In this document: piece after piece, positions 16,134 through 22,804 of the stretch
Numbering within the stretch: position 1 is the first letter of the stretch
Layout: every line of letters begins with the position of its first letter
DNA from: Streptomyces bathyalis
GTDB lineage: Bacteria > Actinomycetota > Actinomycetes > Streptomycetales > Streptomycetaceae
Length of the DNA stretch: 64,000 bases
NCBI RefSeq assembly: GCF_015910445.1
Contig: NZ_CP048882.1
Coordinates: forward strand, 3,348,001-3,412,000
Direction: 5' to 3'
Translations under genes and position numbers: made by a program
Notes under the pieces: model-generated
What the model was told of the DNA's origin: nothing
Databases searched by the model: none
The model's input: the letters and a program-made list of their open reading frames with translations, nothing else

Positions 16134-16943
16134 ATGGCCGGAAACAACAGCCAGCCGGGCCGCACCGTGGCTTCGCGCATGCTGGCGATCCTCGACGCGT
16201 TCGACTTCGAGCATCCGCGGCTGACGCTCACCGACCTCGCCCACCGGGCGGACCTGAGCCTGCCGACCGCCCACCGCCTCGTCGGCGAACTGACCCGCTG
16301 GCGGGGCCTGGAACGGGAGGACGACGGGACGTACCGCGTGGGGCTCCGCCTCCTGGAGCTCGGGCTGCTGAGCGGTCTGCACACGCAGTTGCGCGATGTC
16401 GCCATGCCGTTCATGCAGGAGCTCTACGAGGCGACGCGCGAGAACGTCCATCTGGCCGTGCGCGACGGGGACAACGCGCTGTACGTGGAGAAGCTCACCG
16501 GCCACCGGTCGGTGCCGATCATCTCCCGCACCGGCGGACGGCTTCCGCTCCATACGACCGGCGTCGGCAAGGCGCTGCTCGCCTGGGCGTCACCCGCCGA
16601 CATCGACGACCACCTCAGCCAGCCGCTGAGCCACCCGACGAGGTACTCGATCCGCGAGCCGGGCCGGCTGCGACGTGACCTGCAGCGCACACGACGGCGT
16701 GGATTCTCCACCACGCGCGAGGAGATGACTCTCGGGAGTTGTTCGGTCGCGAGCCCTGTCCTTGTGGACGACGAACCGGTGGCGGCCGTCGGTGTGGTGG
16801 TCCGCTCCAGCCATCTGGATCTCGACCGGCTGGCTCCACCCGTCATCGCCGCCGCACACGGTATCGGCACGAGACTCGCCGAGGCGGGCGACGACCCCTA
16901 CCCGGGCTACGTCCACGACGTCACCTTGCGCTCGGTGCGCTGA
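16134..16943 (+). CDS. IclR-family regulator of the 4-hydroxybenzoate unit
   Basis: A 269-residue protein with an N-terminal winged helix-turn-helix (LTLTDLAHRADLSLPTAHRLVGEL, near 29-53) and the IclR effector domain (LYVEKLTGHRSVPI, LPLHTTGVGKALLAW, GFSTTREEMTLGSCSVASPV). It is divergent from the transporter-pobA operon with an 84-bp gap, the layout known for PobR and PcaR regulators. It probably binds that gap and responds to 4-hydroxybenzoate or protocatechuate. Whether it activates or represses cannot be read. Confidence 0.9.
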   Translation: MAGNNSQPGRTVASRMLAILDAFDFEHPRLTLTDLAHRADLSLPTAHRLVGELTRWRGLEREDDGTYRVGLRLLELGLLSGLHTQLRDVAMPFMQELYEATRENVHLAVRDGDNALYVEKLTGHRSVPIISRTGGRLPLHTTGVGKALLAWASPADIDDHLSQPLSHPTRYSIREPGRLRRDLQRTRRRGFSTTREEMTLGSCSVASPVLVDDEPVAAVGVVVRSSHLDLDRLAPPVIAAAHGIGTRLAEAGDDPYPGYVHDVTLRSVR

Positions 16944-16987
16944 GCGTCCGCAACGAGCCGTCGGGCGGGCCGACCCGGTTCCGCGCT

Positions 16988-17527
16988 CTACGAAGGACCC
17001 ACCCGGCGGGTGCAGTTGAACGGCTCGTCGATCCAGTAGGTGTCGTGCTGCTCATCGTGGACGATCGGGTACTCGGTCGAGGGGTCACACAGCTTGTCGA
17101 TCTGCCCCTCGTCCGCCGAACTGATCGTGAACCAGTACTTGTTGGTGTCGTACGCGACCCGCTGACACTTGTAGAAGAACCCCTTCACGCCCGGACCGAA
17201 CACGTCGCTGCGGAAGTCGGGGGCCAGCTTCTTGTTGAGGTTGATGTTCTCGCAGTCGGCCCTCATGCCTTCGACATCGACGGTCTCGGCCGCCTCCGTC
17301 GTATAACCCCTGGCCGTGTGAGTGCCCCAGGCGGTCCACGCGTGCGCCGGCAGCGCGATCTGCTCGGCGACCTCGGCGAGGAACGGGCTGTCCGGAGCCA
17401 CGACCTCGGTCCGTGTGGTGGCTCCGGCCTCCGCGACGCACCCGGTGGCACTGACGCCCAAGCCCAGCGCCGTCAGCAGAAGGGGCGCGATCCGGATACA
17501 TCTGCGGGCAAGAGTCGGGCGGGTCAC
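16988..17527 (-). CDS. Putative lipoprotein of unknown function
   Basis: A 179-residue protein with a type II signal peptide: basic start, hydrophobic core (IAPLLLTALGLGVS), and lipobox SATGC. The mature part is acidic and soluble, with three further cysteines (ADCENI, FYKCQR, FNCTRR) plus one in KLCDPS, so disulfides are likely. No domain was recognised. It converges on the IclR gene. Confidence 0.8.
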   Translation of the reverse strand: MTRPTLARRCIRIAPLLLTALGLGVSATGCVAEAGATTRTEVVAPDSPFLAEVAEQIALPAHAWTAWGTHTARGYTTEAAETVDVEGMRADCENINLNKKLAPDFRSDVFGPGVKGFFYKCQRVAYDTNKYWFTISSADEGQIDKLCDPSTEYPIVHDEQHDTYWIDEPFNCTRRVGPS

Positions 17528-17795
17528 GTCGGTCTCCGATCGGGGGGCAGGCCCGGCGGCCCGGCTGCCTCCGGTGACCTGAGCGGACGTTAGCCGCTGA
17601 GGCGAGCGACCGGCGCGAACGGCAGGGCCGATCGGGATCCGTTCACACAGCTGCCCACGCCGAGCTCCGGTGTGCGACCCGCCTGCACGCGCCTCCCCAA
17701 GTGCCCCAAGCCGCAGTGACGTTCGGCCACCGTCCAGCCTCCAAGGAAGCCCCGGCCGCTGCGCGGAGCATGAAGTTTCTGACGTCCATTCAGAT
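17528..17795. other. Intergenic region before the small secreted protein array
   Basis: This holds the lipoprotein's upstream region and the start of the promoter region of array gene 1. No gene is supported here. Confidence 0.5.
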
Positions 17796-17876
17796 CAAAC
17801 CGGCGTGTTCCAGTCACAAATTCCCAATCCCCTCATATGGTTCGTCACCGTATAGATGCGATCAACTACAGATCGC
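17796..17876 (+). promoter_or_regulatory. Array copy 1 upstream elements
   Basis: CAAACCGGCGTGTTC at 17796-17810 is the array box, with one A fewer and a final C instead of G. The dyad GCGATC-N7-GATCGC lies at 17858-17876. Between them is an ATATGG sequence. The same order and spacing recur before all five array genes. Confidence 0.7.
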
Positions 17877-17905
17877 GCTCGAGCCACCACCGAAAAGGGA
17901 AAGAC

Positions 17906-18199
17906 ATGCGCATGCTTCGCGAAGCTGCTGTCGTGGCCGCCGTTGTCGGCAGCCTTGGCATGGTCGGTGCCGGCGTCGCCTCCGCCGGCGGATCGGAGAT
18001 CCCGACCATCAACTGCACCCAGACGAACGGTGACACCGAAGGCGACGTCGACGCGCCCCTGCTCGCCGCGCTGACCCCGGGCGGCGGCAACGCCGACTCC
18101 CGCAACCTGCAGAACAACTGCGGCGTCGGCATCTTCGGCAACGAGCAGAGCTCCGGTGCCGCCGAAGGCGGAGACGCCAACGGCCTCGTCGGCGGCTGA
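17906..18199 (+). CDS. Small secreted two-cysteine protein, array copy 1
   Basis: A 97-residue protein from ATG 17906, with AAAAGGGAAA upstream. The signal peptide is MRMLREAAVVAAVVGSLGM then VGAGVASA, with cleavage after ASA. The mature region of about 70 residues is acidic and Gly/Asn-rich and has exactly two cysteines, in NCTQTNGDTEGD and NNCGVGIFGNEQ. Between them lies GGGNADSRNLQ, shared with copies 2-4. It has its own promoter-region elements and terminator. I do not recognise the family; it is neither a chaplin nor a rodlin by sequence. Confidence 0.85.
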   Translation: MRMLREAAVVAAVVGSLGMVGAGVASAGGSEIPTINCTQTNGDTEGDVDAPLLAALTPGGGNADSRNLQNNCGVGIFGNEQSSGAAEGGDANGLVGG

Positions 18200-18220
18200 C
18201 ACCGACCTCGTCGATTCACA

Positions 18221-18254
18221 TTCAGGGACCGGGCCTGCGGGCTCGGTCCCTGAA
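18221..18254 (+). terminator. Terminator of array copy 1
   Basis: A stem of about 15 bp starting TTCAGGGACCG and closing CGGTCCCTGAA, with one G-T wobble and a TGCG loop. Confidence 0.85.
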
Positions 18255-18326
18255 CCATGCCCCGCCCCGTCACAACGCAGGGCCGAAGAACCCGATCCGG
18301 CAGTCCGCCCATGCAGCAATTCAGAG

Positions 18327-18404
18327 CAAAACGGCGTGTTGTGGACGAAAAGACAGAAAACAGCAATACGTTGAACTCTGCTTCATGCGATCCCTACGGA
18401 TCGC
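18327..18404 (+). promoter_or_regulatory. Array copy 2 upstream elements
   Basis: CAAAACGGCGTGTTG at 18327-18341, then AATACG about 23 bases on, then the dyad GCGATC-N6-GATCGC at 18387-18404. Confidence 0.7.
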
Positions 18405-18433
18405 GCTCGAGCCACCACCGAAAAGGAAAAGAC

Positions 18434-18733
18434 ATGCGCATGCTTCGCGAAGCTGCAGTCGTGGCCGCCATGGTCGGCAGCGTCGGCATGGTCGGTGCCG
18501 GCGTCGCGTCCGCCGGCGAGGGGGAGCCCCCACAGCTCCCGACCATCAACTGCACCCAGACGAACGGTGACACCGAAGGCGACACCGACCTCCCGGCCCT
18601 CGCCGCCCTGACCGGCGGCGGCGGCAACGCCGACTCCCGCAACCTGCAGAACAACTGCGGCGTCGGCATCATCGGCAACGACCAGACCTCCGGTCCCGCC
18701 GAAGGCGGAGAGGCCAGCGGCCTCGTCGGCTGA
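18434..18733 (+). CDS. Small secreted two-cysteine protein, array copy 2
   Basis: A 99-residue paralogue of copy 1 with an almost identical signal peptide (MRMLREAAVVAAMVGSVGM). The mature core has the same two cysteines (NCTQTNGDTEGDTDLPALAAL and NNCGVGIIGNDQTSG). AAAAGGAAAAGAC precedes the ATG. Its leader is almost the same as those of copies 1 and 3 from the dyad to the start codon, suggesting recent duplication or gene conversion. Confidence 0.85.
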   Translation: MRMLREAAVVAAMVGSVGMVGAGVASAGEGEPPQLPTINCTQTNGDTEGDTDLPALAALTGGGGNADSRNLQNNCGVGIIGNDQTSGPAEGGEASGLVG

Positions 18734-18754
18734 CACCGACCTCGCCGATTCACA

Positions 18755-18788
18755 TTCAGGGACCGAGTCTTCGGACTCGGTCCCTGAA
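18755..18788 (+). terminator. Terminator of array copy 2
   Basis: Perfect 15-bp stem (18755-18769 with 18774-18788) closed by a TTCG tetraloop. Confidence 0.9.
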
Positions 18789-18848
18789 TCATGTCCCGCC
18801 CGGTCGCAGCGGACACCGAGGATCGGCGACTCAAGCGGCGGATCAGAG

Positions 18849-18928
18849 CAAAACGGCGTGTTGAGGATGAAAACACCCAAAACAGAGCAATATGTTGGCC
18901 TCTGCTAATCGCGATCCCTATGGATCGC
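18849..18928 (+). promoter_or_regulatory. Array copy 3 upstream elements
   Basis: CAAAACGGCGTGTTG at 18849-18863, AATATG further on, and dyad GCGATC-N6-GATCGC at 18911-18928. Confidence 0.7.
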
Positions 18929-18957
18929 GCTCGAGCCACCACCGAAAAGGAAAAGAC

Positions 18958-19251
18958 ATGCGCATGCTTCGCGAAGCTGCAGTCGTGGCCGCCATGGTCG
19001 GCAGCGTCGGCATGGTCGGTGCCGGCGTCGCGTCCGCCGGCGAGTGGGAGCCCCCGCAGCTCCCGAACATCACCTGCAACCAGACGAACGGTGACACCGA
19101 AGGCGACGTCGACGCTCCGCTCCTCGCCGCGCTGACCGGCGGCGGCGGCAACGCCGACTCCCGCAACCTGCAGAACAACTGCGGCGTCGGCATCATCGGC
19201 AACGACCAGACCTCCGGCCCCGCCACCGGCGGAGACTCGTCCGCCGTCTAA
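18958..19251 (+). CDS. Small secreted two-cysteine protein, array copy 3
   Basis: A 97-residue paralogue. The signal peptide matches copy 2 through ASA. The mature part begins GEWEPPQLPN, keeps both cysteines (TCNQTNGDTEGD and NNCGVGIIGNDQTSG), and ends early with GGDSSAV. The RBS is AAAAGGAAAAGAC. The untranslated leader is nearly identical to copy 2, while the mature N terminus and tail differ. Function unknown. Confidence 0.85.
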   Translation: MRMLREAAVVAAMVGSVGMVGAGVASAGEWEPPQLPNITCNQTNGDTEGDVDAPLLAALTGGGGNADSRNLQNNCGVGIIGNDQTSGPATGGDSSAV

Positions 19252-19275
19252 GCGGACCGGTCTCATCGGTACACA

Positions 19276-19308
19276 TTCAGGGACCGAGCCTCGGGCTCGG
19301 TCCCTGAA
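19276..19308 (+). terminator. Terminator of array copy 3
   Basis: Perfect 15-bp stem (19276-19290 with 19294-19308), TCG loop, same arm sequence as copy 4. Confidence 0.9.
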
Positions 19309-19369
19309 CCATGTCCCCACCCGGTCACGGCAGACACCAAGGACCGAAGCCTCTGGCGCTGGATCAGAG

Positions 19370-19450
19370 CAAAACGGCGTGTTGCAGCTGAAAAGCCTGA
19401 TTTCACGCAATACCGTATGTGACTGCCTACATGCGATCGGTTACTGATCG
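19370..19450 (+). promoter_or_regulatory. Array copy 4 upstream elements
   Basis: CAAAACGGCGTGTTG at 19370-19384 is kept exactly. The dyad GCGATC-N7-GATCG lies at 19433-19450, with the last base of the right arm changed. The leader after the dyad is unlike that of copies 1-3. Confidence 0.7.
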
Positions 19451-19480
19451 TGTCCAAGCCCTCATGAAAGTGGAGATCAA

Positions 19481-19789
19481 ATGCGCAAGCTTCGCGAAGC
19501 TGCCGTACTGGCCGTCGTGGCCGGCGGCGTCAGCATGCTCGGTGCCGGTGTTGCGTCCGCCGGCGACTTCGGTGGCCCGCCCCCGCAGATCCCGAACATC
19601 ACCTGCACCCAGTCGAACGGTGACACCGAAGGCGACACCGACCTCCCGGCCCTCGCCGCGCTGACCGGCGGTGGCGGCAACGCCGACTCCCGCAACCTGC
19701 AGAACAACTGCGGTGCCTTCATCATCGGCAACGACCAGACCTCCGGCGCCGCCACCGGCGGAGACGCCAACGGTCTCGTCGGCGGCTGA
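19481..19789 (+). CDS. Small secreted two-cysteine protein, array copy 4
   Basis: A 102-residue paralogue (signal peptide MRKLREAAVLAVVAGGVSM, cleavage after ASA). The mature part starts GDFGGPPPQIPN and has cysteines in TCTQSNGDTEGD and NNCGAFIIGNDQTSG. AGTGGAGATCAA precedes the ATG, a different leader from copies 1-3. It is intermediate between copies 1-3 and copy 5. Confidence 0.85.
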   Translation: MRKLREAAVLAVVAGGVSMLGAGVASAGDFGGPPPQIPNITCTQSNGDTEGDTDLPALAALTGGGGNADSRNLQNNCGAFIIGNDQTSGAATGGDANGLVGG

Positions 19790-19810
19790 CACCGACCTCG
19801 CCGAATCACA

Positions 19811-19844
19811 TTCAGGGACCGAGCCTTCGGGCTCGGTCCCTGAA
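19811..19844 (+). terminator. Terminator of array copy 4
   Basis: Perfect 15-bp stem (19811-19825 with 19830-19844) with a TTCG tetraloop. Confidence 0.9.
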
Positions 19845-19915
19845 CCATGTCCCACCCGGTCCCAACACAAGGCCGCAGAACCGACCTCGACGGTCGGCCC
19901 GGCCATGGGGCAGTG

Positions 19916-19998
19916 CAAAACCGCGTGTTGGACAACGGTATATCCCATTTCGGCGAATATGGTTTTCCACTGCCTGTATGCGATCAATTACCGATCGC
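19916..19998 (+). promoter_or_regulatory. Array copy 5 upstream elements
   Basis: CAAAACCGCGTGTTG at 19916-19930 has one base changed from copies 2-4. The dyad GCGATC-N7-GATCGC lies at 19980-19998. Confidence 0.7.
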
Positions 19999-20025
19999 GT
20001 AAGCCTTCATCGAAGTGGAGATGAA

Positions 20026-20331
20026 ATGCCCAAGCTTCGCCAAGCTGCTCTTGTGGCGACCATGGTCGGTAGCGTCAGCATGCTCGGTGCCGGCGTCGCC
20101 GCAGCAGGCGGGGGAGAAGAGCCCCCGAAGGACGTGAAGATCACCTGCAACCAGTCGAACGGCGACACCGCTGGGTCCACGGACCTGGGCGGCCTCGTCA
20201 CCGTCACCGGCCCCCTCATCACGCTGGCCGACTCCCGCAACATGCAGAACATCTGCGGCGTCGGCAACAACGACAACGACCAGACCTCCGGTGACGCCAA
20301 CGGTGGAGCGGCGTCCGGGCTCCTCGAATAG
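20026..20331 (+). CDS. Small secreted two-cysteine protein, array copy 5 (most divergent)
   Basis: A 101-residue paralogue from ATG 20026 with GTGGAGATGAA upstream. The signal peptide MPKLRQAALVATMVGSVSM ends AAA/GGGEE. The two cysteines remain (ITCNQSNGDTAGS and NICGVGNNDNDQTSG), but the LAALTGGGG stretch is replaced by LVTVTGPLITL. It is the last array member and converges on the dehydrogenase gene. Confidence 0.82.
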   Translation: MPKLRQAALVATMVGSVSMLGAGVAAAGGGEEPPKDVKITCNQSNGDTAGSTDLGGLVTVTGPLITLADSRNMQNICGVGNNDNDQTSGDANGGAASGLLE

Positions 20332-20350
20332 GCACAAGAGGCGGCCTCGT

Positions 20351-20395
20351 CGGGCAGCTCAGGAACCGGTCCGCACCGGGTTCTTGAGCTGCCCG
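20351..20395. terminator. Bidirectional terminator between the array and the dehydrogenase gene
   Basis: A long, nearly perfect hairpin of about 20 bp (CGGGCAGCTCAGGAACCGGT and its near complement) with a CCGC loop, unlike the TTCAGGGACCG stems of copies 1-4. It can serve both converging genes. Confidence 0.8.
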
Positions 20396-20425
20396 TCCGC
20401 ATGTCCGGGCGAGGGTGACGGTCTG

Positions 20426-21655
20426 TCAGAGGGCCGTCGAGAAGCGGTCGAACGCGCCGTGCGGGTCGAGGACGTACTTGGTGCTGGCGCCCTTGTCGAA
20501 CTCGGCGTAGCCGTGCGGTGCGTCCTCCAAGGGGAGCACCTGGGCGTTGACCGCCTTGGCGATCTGCGCGCGGCCGTTGAGGATCGCCATGGACAACTCA
20601 CGGTTGTACTTCATCACCGGGCACTGGCCCGTGGTGAAGCTGTGCGCCTTCGCCCAGCCGAGGCCGAGTCGCAGCTTGAGCGATCCGGTCTGTGCGTCGG
20701 CGTCGACGCCGCGGGGGTCCTCGGTGACGTACAGCCCGGGAATTCCCAGGGCGCCACCGGCCCTTGCCACCTCCATCAGCGAGTTCAGCACCGTGGCGGG
20801 GGCCTCGTCGGAGTCCTTGCCATGGCCCTTCGCCTCGAAGCCCACGGCGTCGACGGCTGCGTCGACTTCCGGTTCGCCGAGCAGGTCCTCGATCTGGTCC
20901 TGCGGTGAGCCGCGCGTCAGGTCGACCGTCTCGCAGCCGAAGCTGCGGGCCTGGGCGAGACGCTTCTCGTTGAGGTCACCGACGATGACGACGGCGGCGC
21001 CGAGGAGTTGGGCCGAATGCGCCGCGGCGAGGCCGACCGGGCCCGCGCCGGCGATGTAGACGCTGCTGCCCGGGCCGACGCCCGCGCTGACGCAACCGTG
21101 GTAGCCGGTGGGGAAGATGTCGGCGAGCATCGCCAGGTCGAGGAGCTTGTCCAGGGCCTGCTCGCGGTCCGGGAACCGCAGCAGGTTGAAGTCCGCGTAC
21201 GGCACCATCACGTATTCGGCCTGGCCGCCGACCCAGCCGCCCATGTCGACGTAGCCGTAGGCGGATCCGGGACGGGCCGGATTGACGTTGAGGCAGATGT
21301 GGGTCTTGCGCTCCTTGCAGTTGCGGCAGCGGCCGCACGCGATGTTGAACGGCACGGAGACGACGTCGCCCTCGTTGACGAACTCGACGTCCGGTCCCGT
21401 CTCGATCACCTCGCCGGTGATCTCGTGGCCCAGTACGAGGTCCGCGGGCGCGGTGGTGCGGCCGCGCACCATGTGCTGGTCGCTGCCGCAGATGTTGGTC
21501 GCAAGGACCTTGAGGATGGCGCCGTGCCGGCACTTGCGTCCGACGTTGCGCGGGTCCACTCCGGGGCCGTCGTGCAGCTCCAGATCGGGATAGGCGATGG
21601 TCTGCACTTCGACGACGCCGGGTTCGATGTAGGCGACGGCCTTGTTTCCACTCAT
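20426..21655 (-). CDS. Zinc-dependent alcohol dehydrogenase, glutathione-independent formaldehyde dehydrogenase type
   Basis: A 409-residue medium-chain dehydrogenase from ATG 21655 (GGAGGG seven bases upstream). The catalytic zinc site shows as ICGSDQH (Cys56) and GHE (75-78 region). Four structural-zinc cysteines lie near 107, 110, 113 and 121. The Rossmann motif is GAGPVGLAAAHSAQLLGA. The insert FNIACGRCRNCKERKTHICLNV and the length match the Pseudomonas glutathione-independent FdhA subgroup, which oxidises formaldehyde with NAD+. Substrate choice is inferred from subgroup resemblance only. Confidence 0.88.
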   Translation of the reverse strand: MSGNKAVAYIEPGVVEVQTIAYPDLELHDGPGVDPRNVGRKCRHGAILKVLATNICGSDQHMVRGRTTAPADLVLGHEITGEVIETGPDVEFVNEGDVVSVPFNIACGRCRNCKERKTHICLNVNPARPGSAYGYVDMGGWVGGQAEYVMVPYADFNLLRFPDREQALDKLLDLAMLADIFPTGYHGCVSAGVGPGSSVYIAGAGPVGLAAAHSAQLLGAAVVIVGDLNEKRLAQARSFGCETVDLTRGSPQDQIEDLLGEPEVDAAVDAVGFEAKGHGKDSDEAPATVLNSLMEVARAGGALGIPGLYVTEDPRGVDADAQTGSLKLRLGLGWAKAHSFTTGQCPVMKYNRELSMAILNGRAQIAKAVNAQVLPLEDAPHGYAEFDKGASTKYVLDPHGAFDRFSTAL

Positions 21656-21802
21656 GAACTGTCCCTCCGGCCATGCGTATGGGCACTGTTCGTCACTCTT
21701 GTGACAGTCTGCGGGAGTCTGGACGGGCCAGCCAGTCCGAGGGCCGCAACGTCCCATCACCTGCACCTATGTGCCTTTGCGGTGACGGTGCGTGGCGACT
21801 CG

Positions 21803-22588
21803 TCACCCGGGGCGCGGCTGACAGCGCGGGCACCAAACCGTGCTGCGGCCGGCGGTGCGGCCGCGGCTCAGGTCCGTGCCGCAGCGCGGGCACGTGCCGT
21901 GCGGCTCGTCGCGATGGCCCGTCAGCCAGGATTCGCGGGGCGGTACGCAGCCCGCGCGGACGGACGAGCGCAGGACGGTGCGCATGTCCCCGTGGAGGCG
22001 GGCGCGTTCGCCGTCGGTGAGGCTGTTCGCGCGGCGGGACGGGTGCAGGCGGGAGTGCCAGAGGATCTCGTCGGCCAGCAGGTTCCCGATCCCCGCGATC
22101 ACCGACTGGTCGGTCAGCGCGGACTTGACGCCGCCCCGGCGGCGCCGGAGCAGCGCGTCGAACTCGTCGCGGCCCACGGCGGCGGCGTCCGGGCCCTGCG
22201 CGTCCAGGGTGCGGGCGAGTTCCTCTTCGTCCGCGAGCCAGAGGCCCTTGAGTTTGCGCTGGTCGCGGTAGCGGAGCTGGCGTTCGCGGCCGAGGGTGAA
22301 GGCGACGCGGTCGTGCGCGTGCCGCTCGTCCGTCGGGCGGCAGCACAGCAGTTGTCCGGTCATGCCGAAGTGGAGCATCAGCGTGGGGCCGCCGGTTCGG
22401 GCGAGGAGCCATTTGCCGTGACGACCGGGCTCGGTGAAGGTGCGGCCCTCCAGCTCGCGGCGCAGACGTTGCGCGCTCACGCCGTGCAGCACGCCCGTGT
22501 CGTAGACCTCGACATGGCGGATCCGCCGGTCGCGGGCGCATGAGTCCAGGAGCCTGCGGAAGCCTTCGACGTCGGGCAGTTCAGGCAT
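21803..22588 (-). CDS. Fpg/Nei family DNA glycosylase (AP lyase)
   Basis: A 261-residue protein starting MPELPDVEGF; after Met removal Pro and the next Glu form the active site. It has the helix-two-turn-helix region (DQSVIAGIGNLLADEILW) and the C-terminal zinc finger CPRCG...WCPRCQ. It removes oxidised bases and nicks at abasic sites. The Fpg and Nei branches cannot be separated confidently by eye. The shorter MPELP start is used rather than the MVNA extension. Confidence 0.9.
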   Translation of the reverse strand: MPELPDVEGFRRLLDSCARDRRIRHVEVYDTGVLHGVSAQRLRRELEGRTFTEPGRHGKWLLARTGGPTLMLHFGMTGQLLCCRPTDERHAHDRVAFTLGRERQLRYRDQRKLKGLWLADEEELARTLDAQGPDAAAVGRDEFDALLRRRRGGVKSALTDQSVIAGIGNLLADEILWHSRLHPSRRANSLTDGERARLHGDMRTVLRSSVRAGCVPPRESWLTGHRDEPHGTCPRCGTDLSRGRTAGRSTVWCPRCQPRPG

Positions 22589-22804
22589 GGCGTTCACCAC
22601 CGCTCCCGGGAGCGCCTGGGACGGATCCGCCCCGGATCATGGGCGTAGTCGCTGGTCGCGGAGCCGGCACGGGTGAGCGCGGTGCTCCGGACCTCCCCCG
22701 TACAACGCCCGGAACACCGCTGCCCGTCGTAGAGAGTGCCGCTTCCGCGGGCGCCTGCGCACGCCTTTCGGACATGGCCGAAAGACGCCCTGAGCAGGCG
22801 GGCT

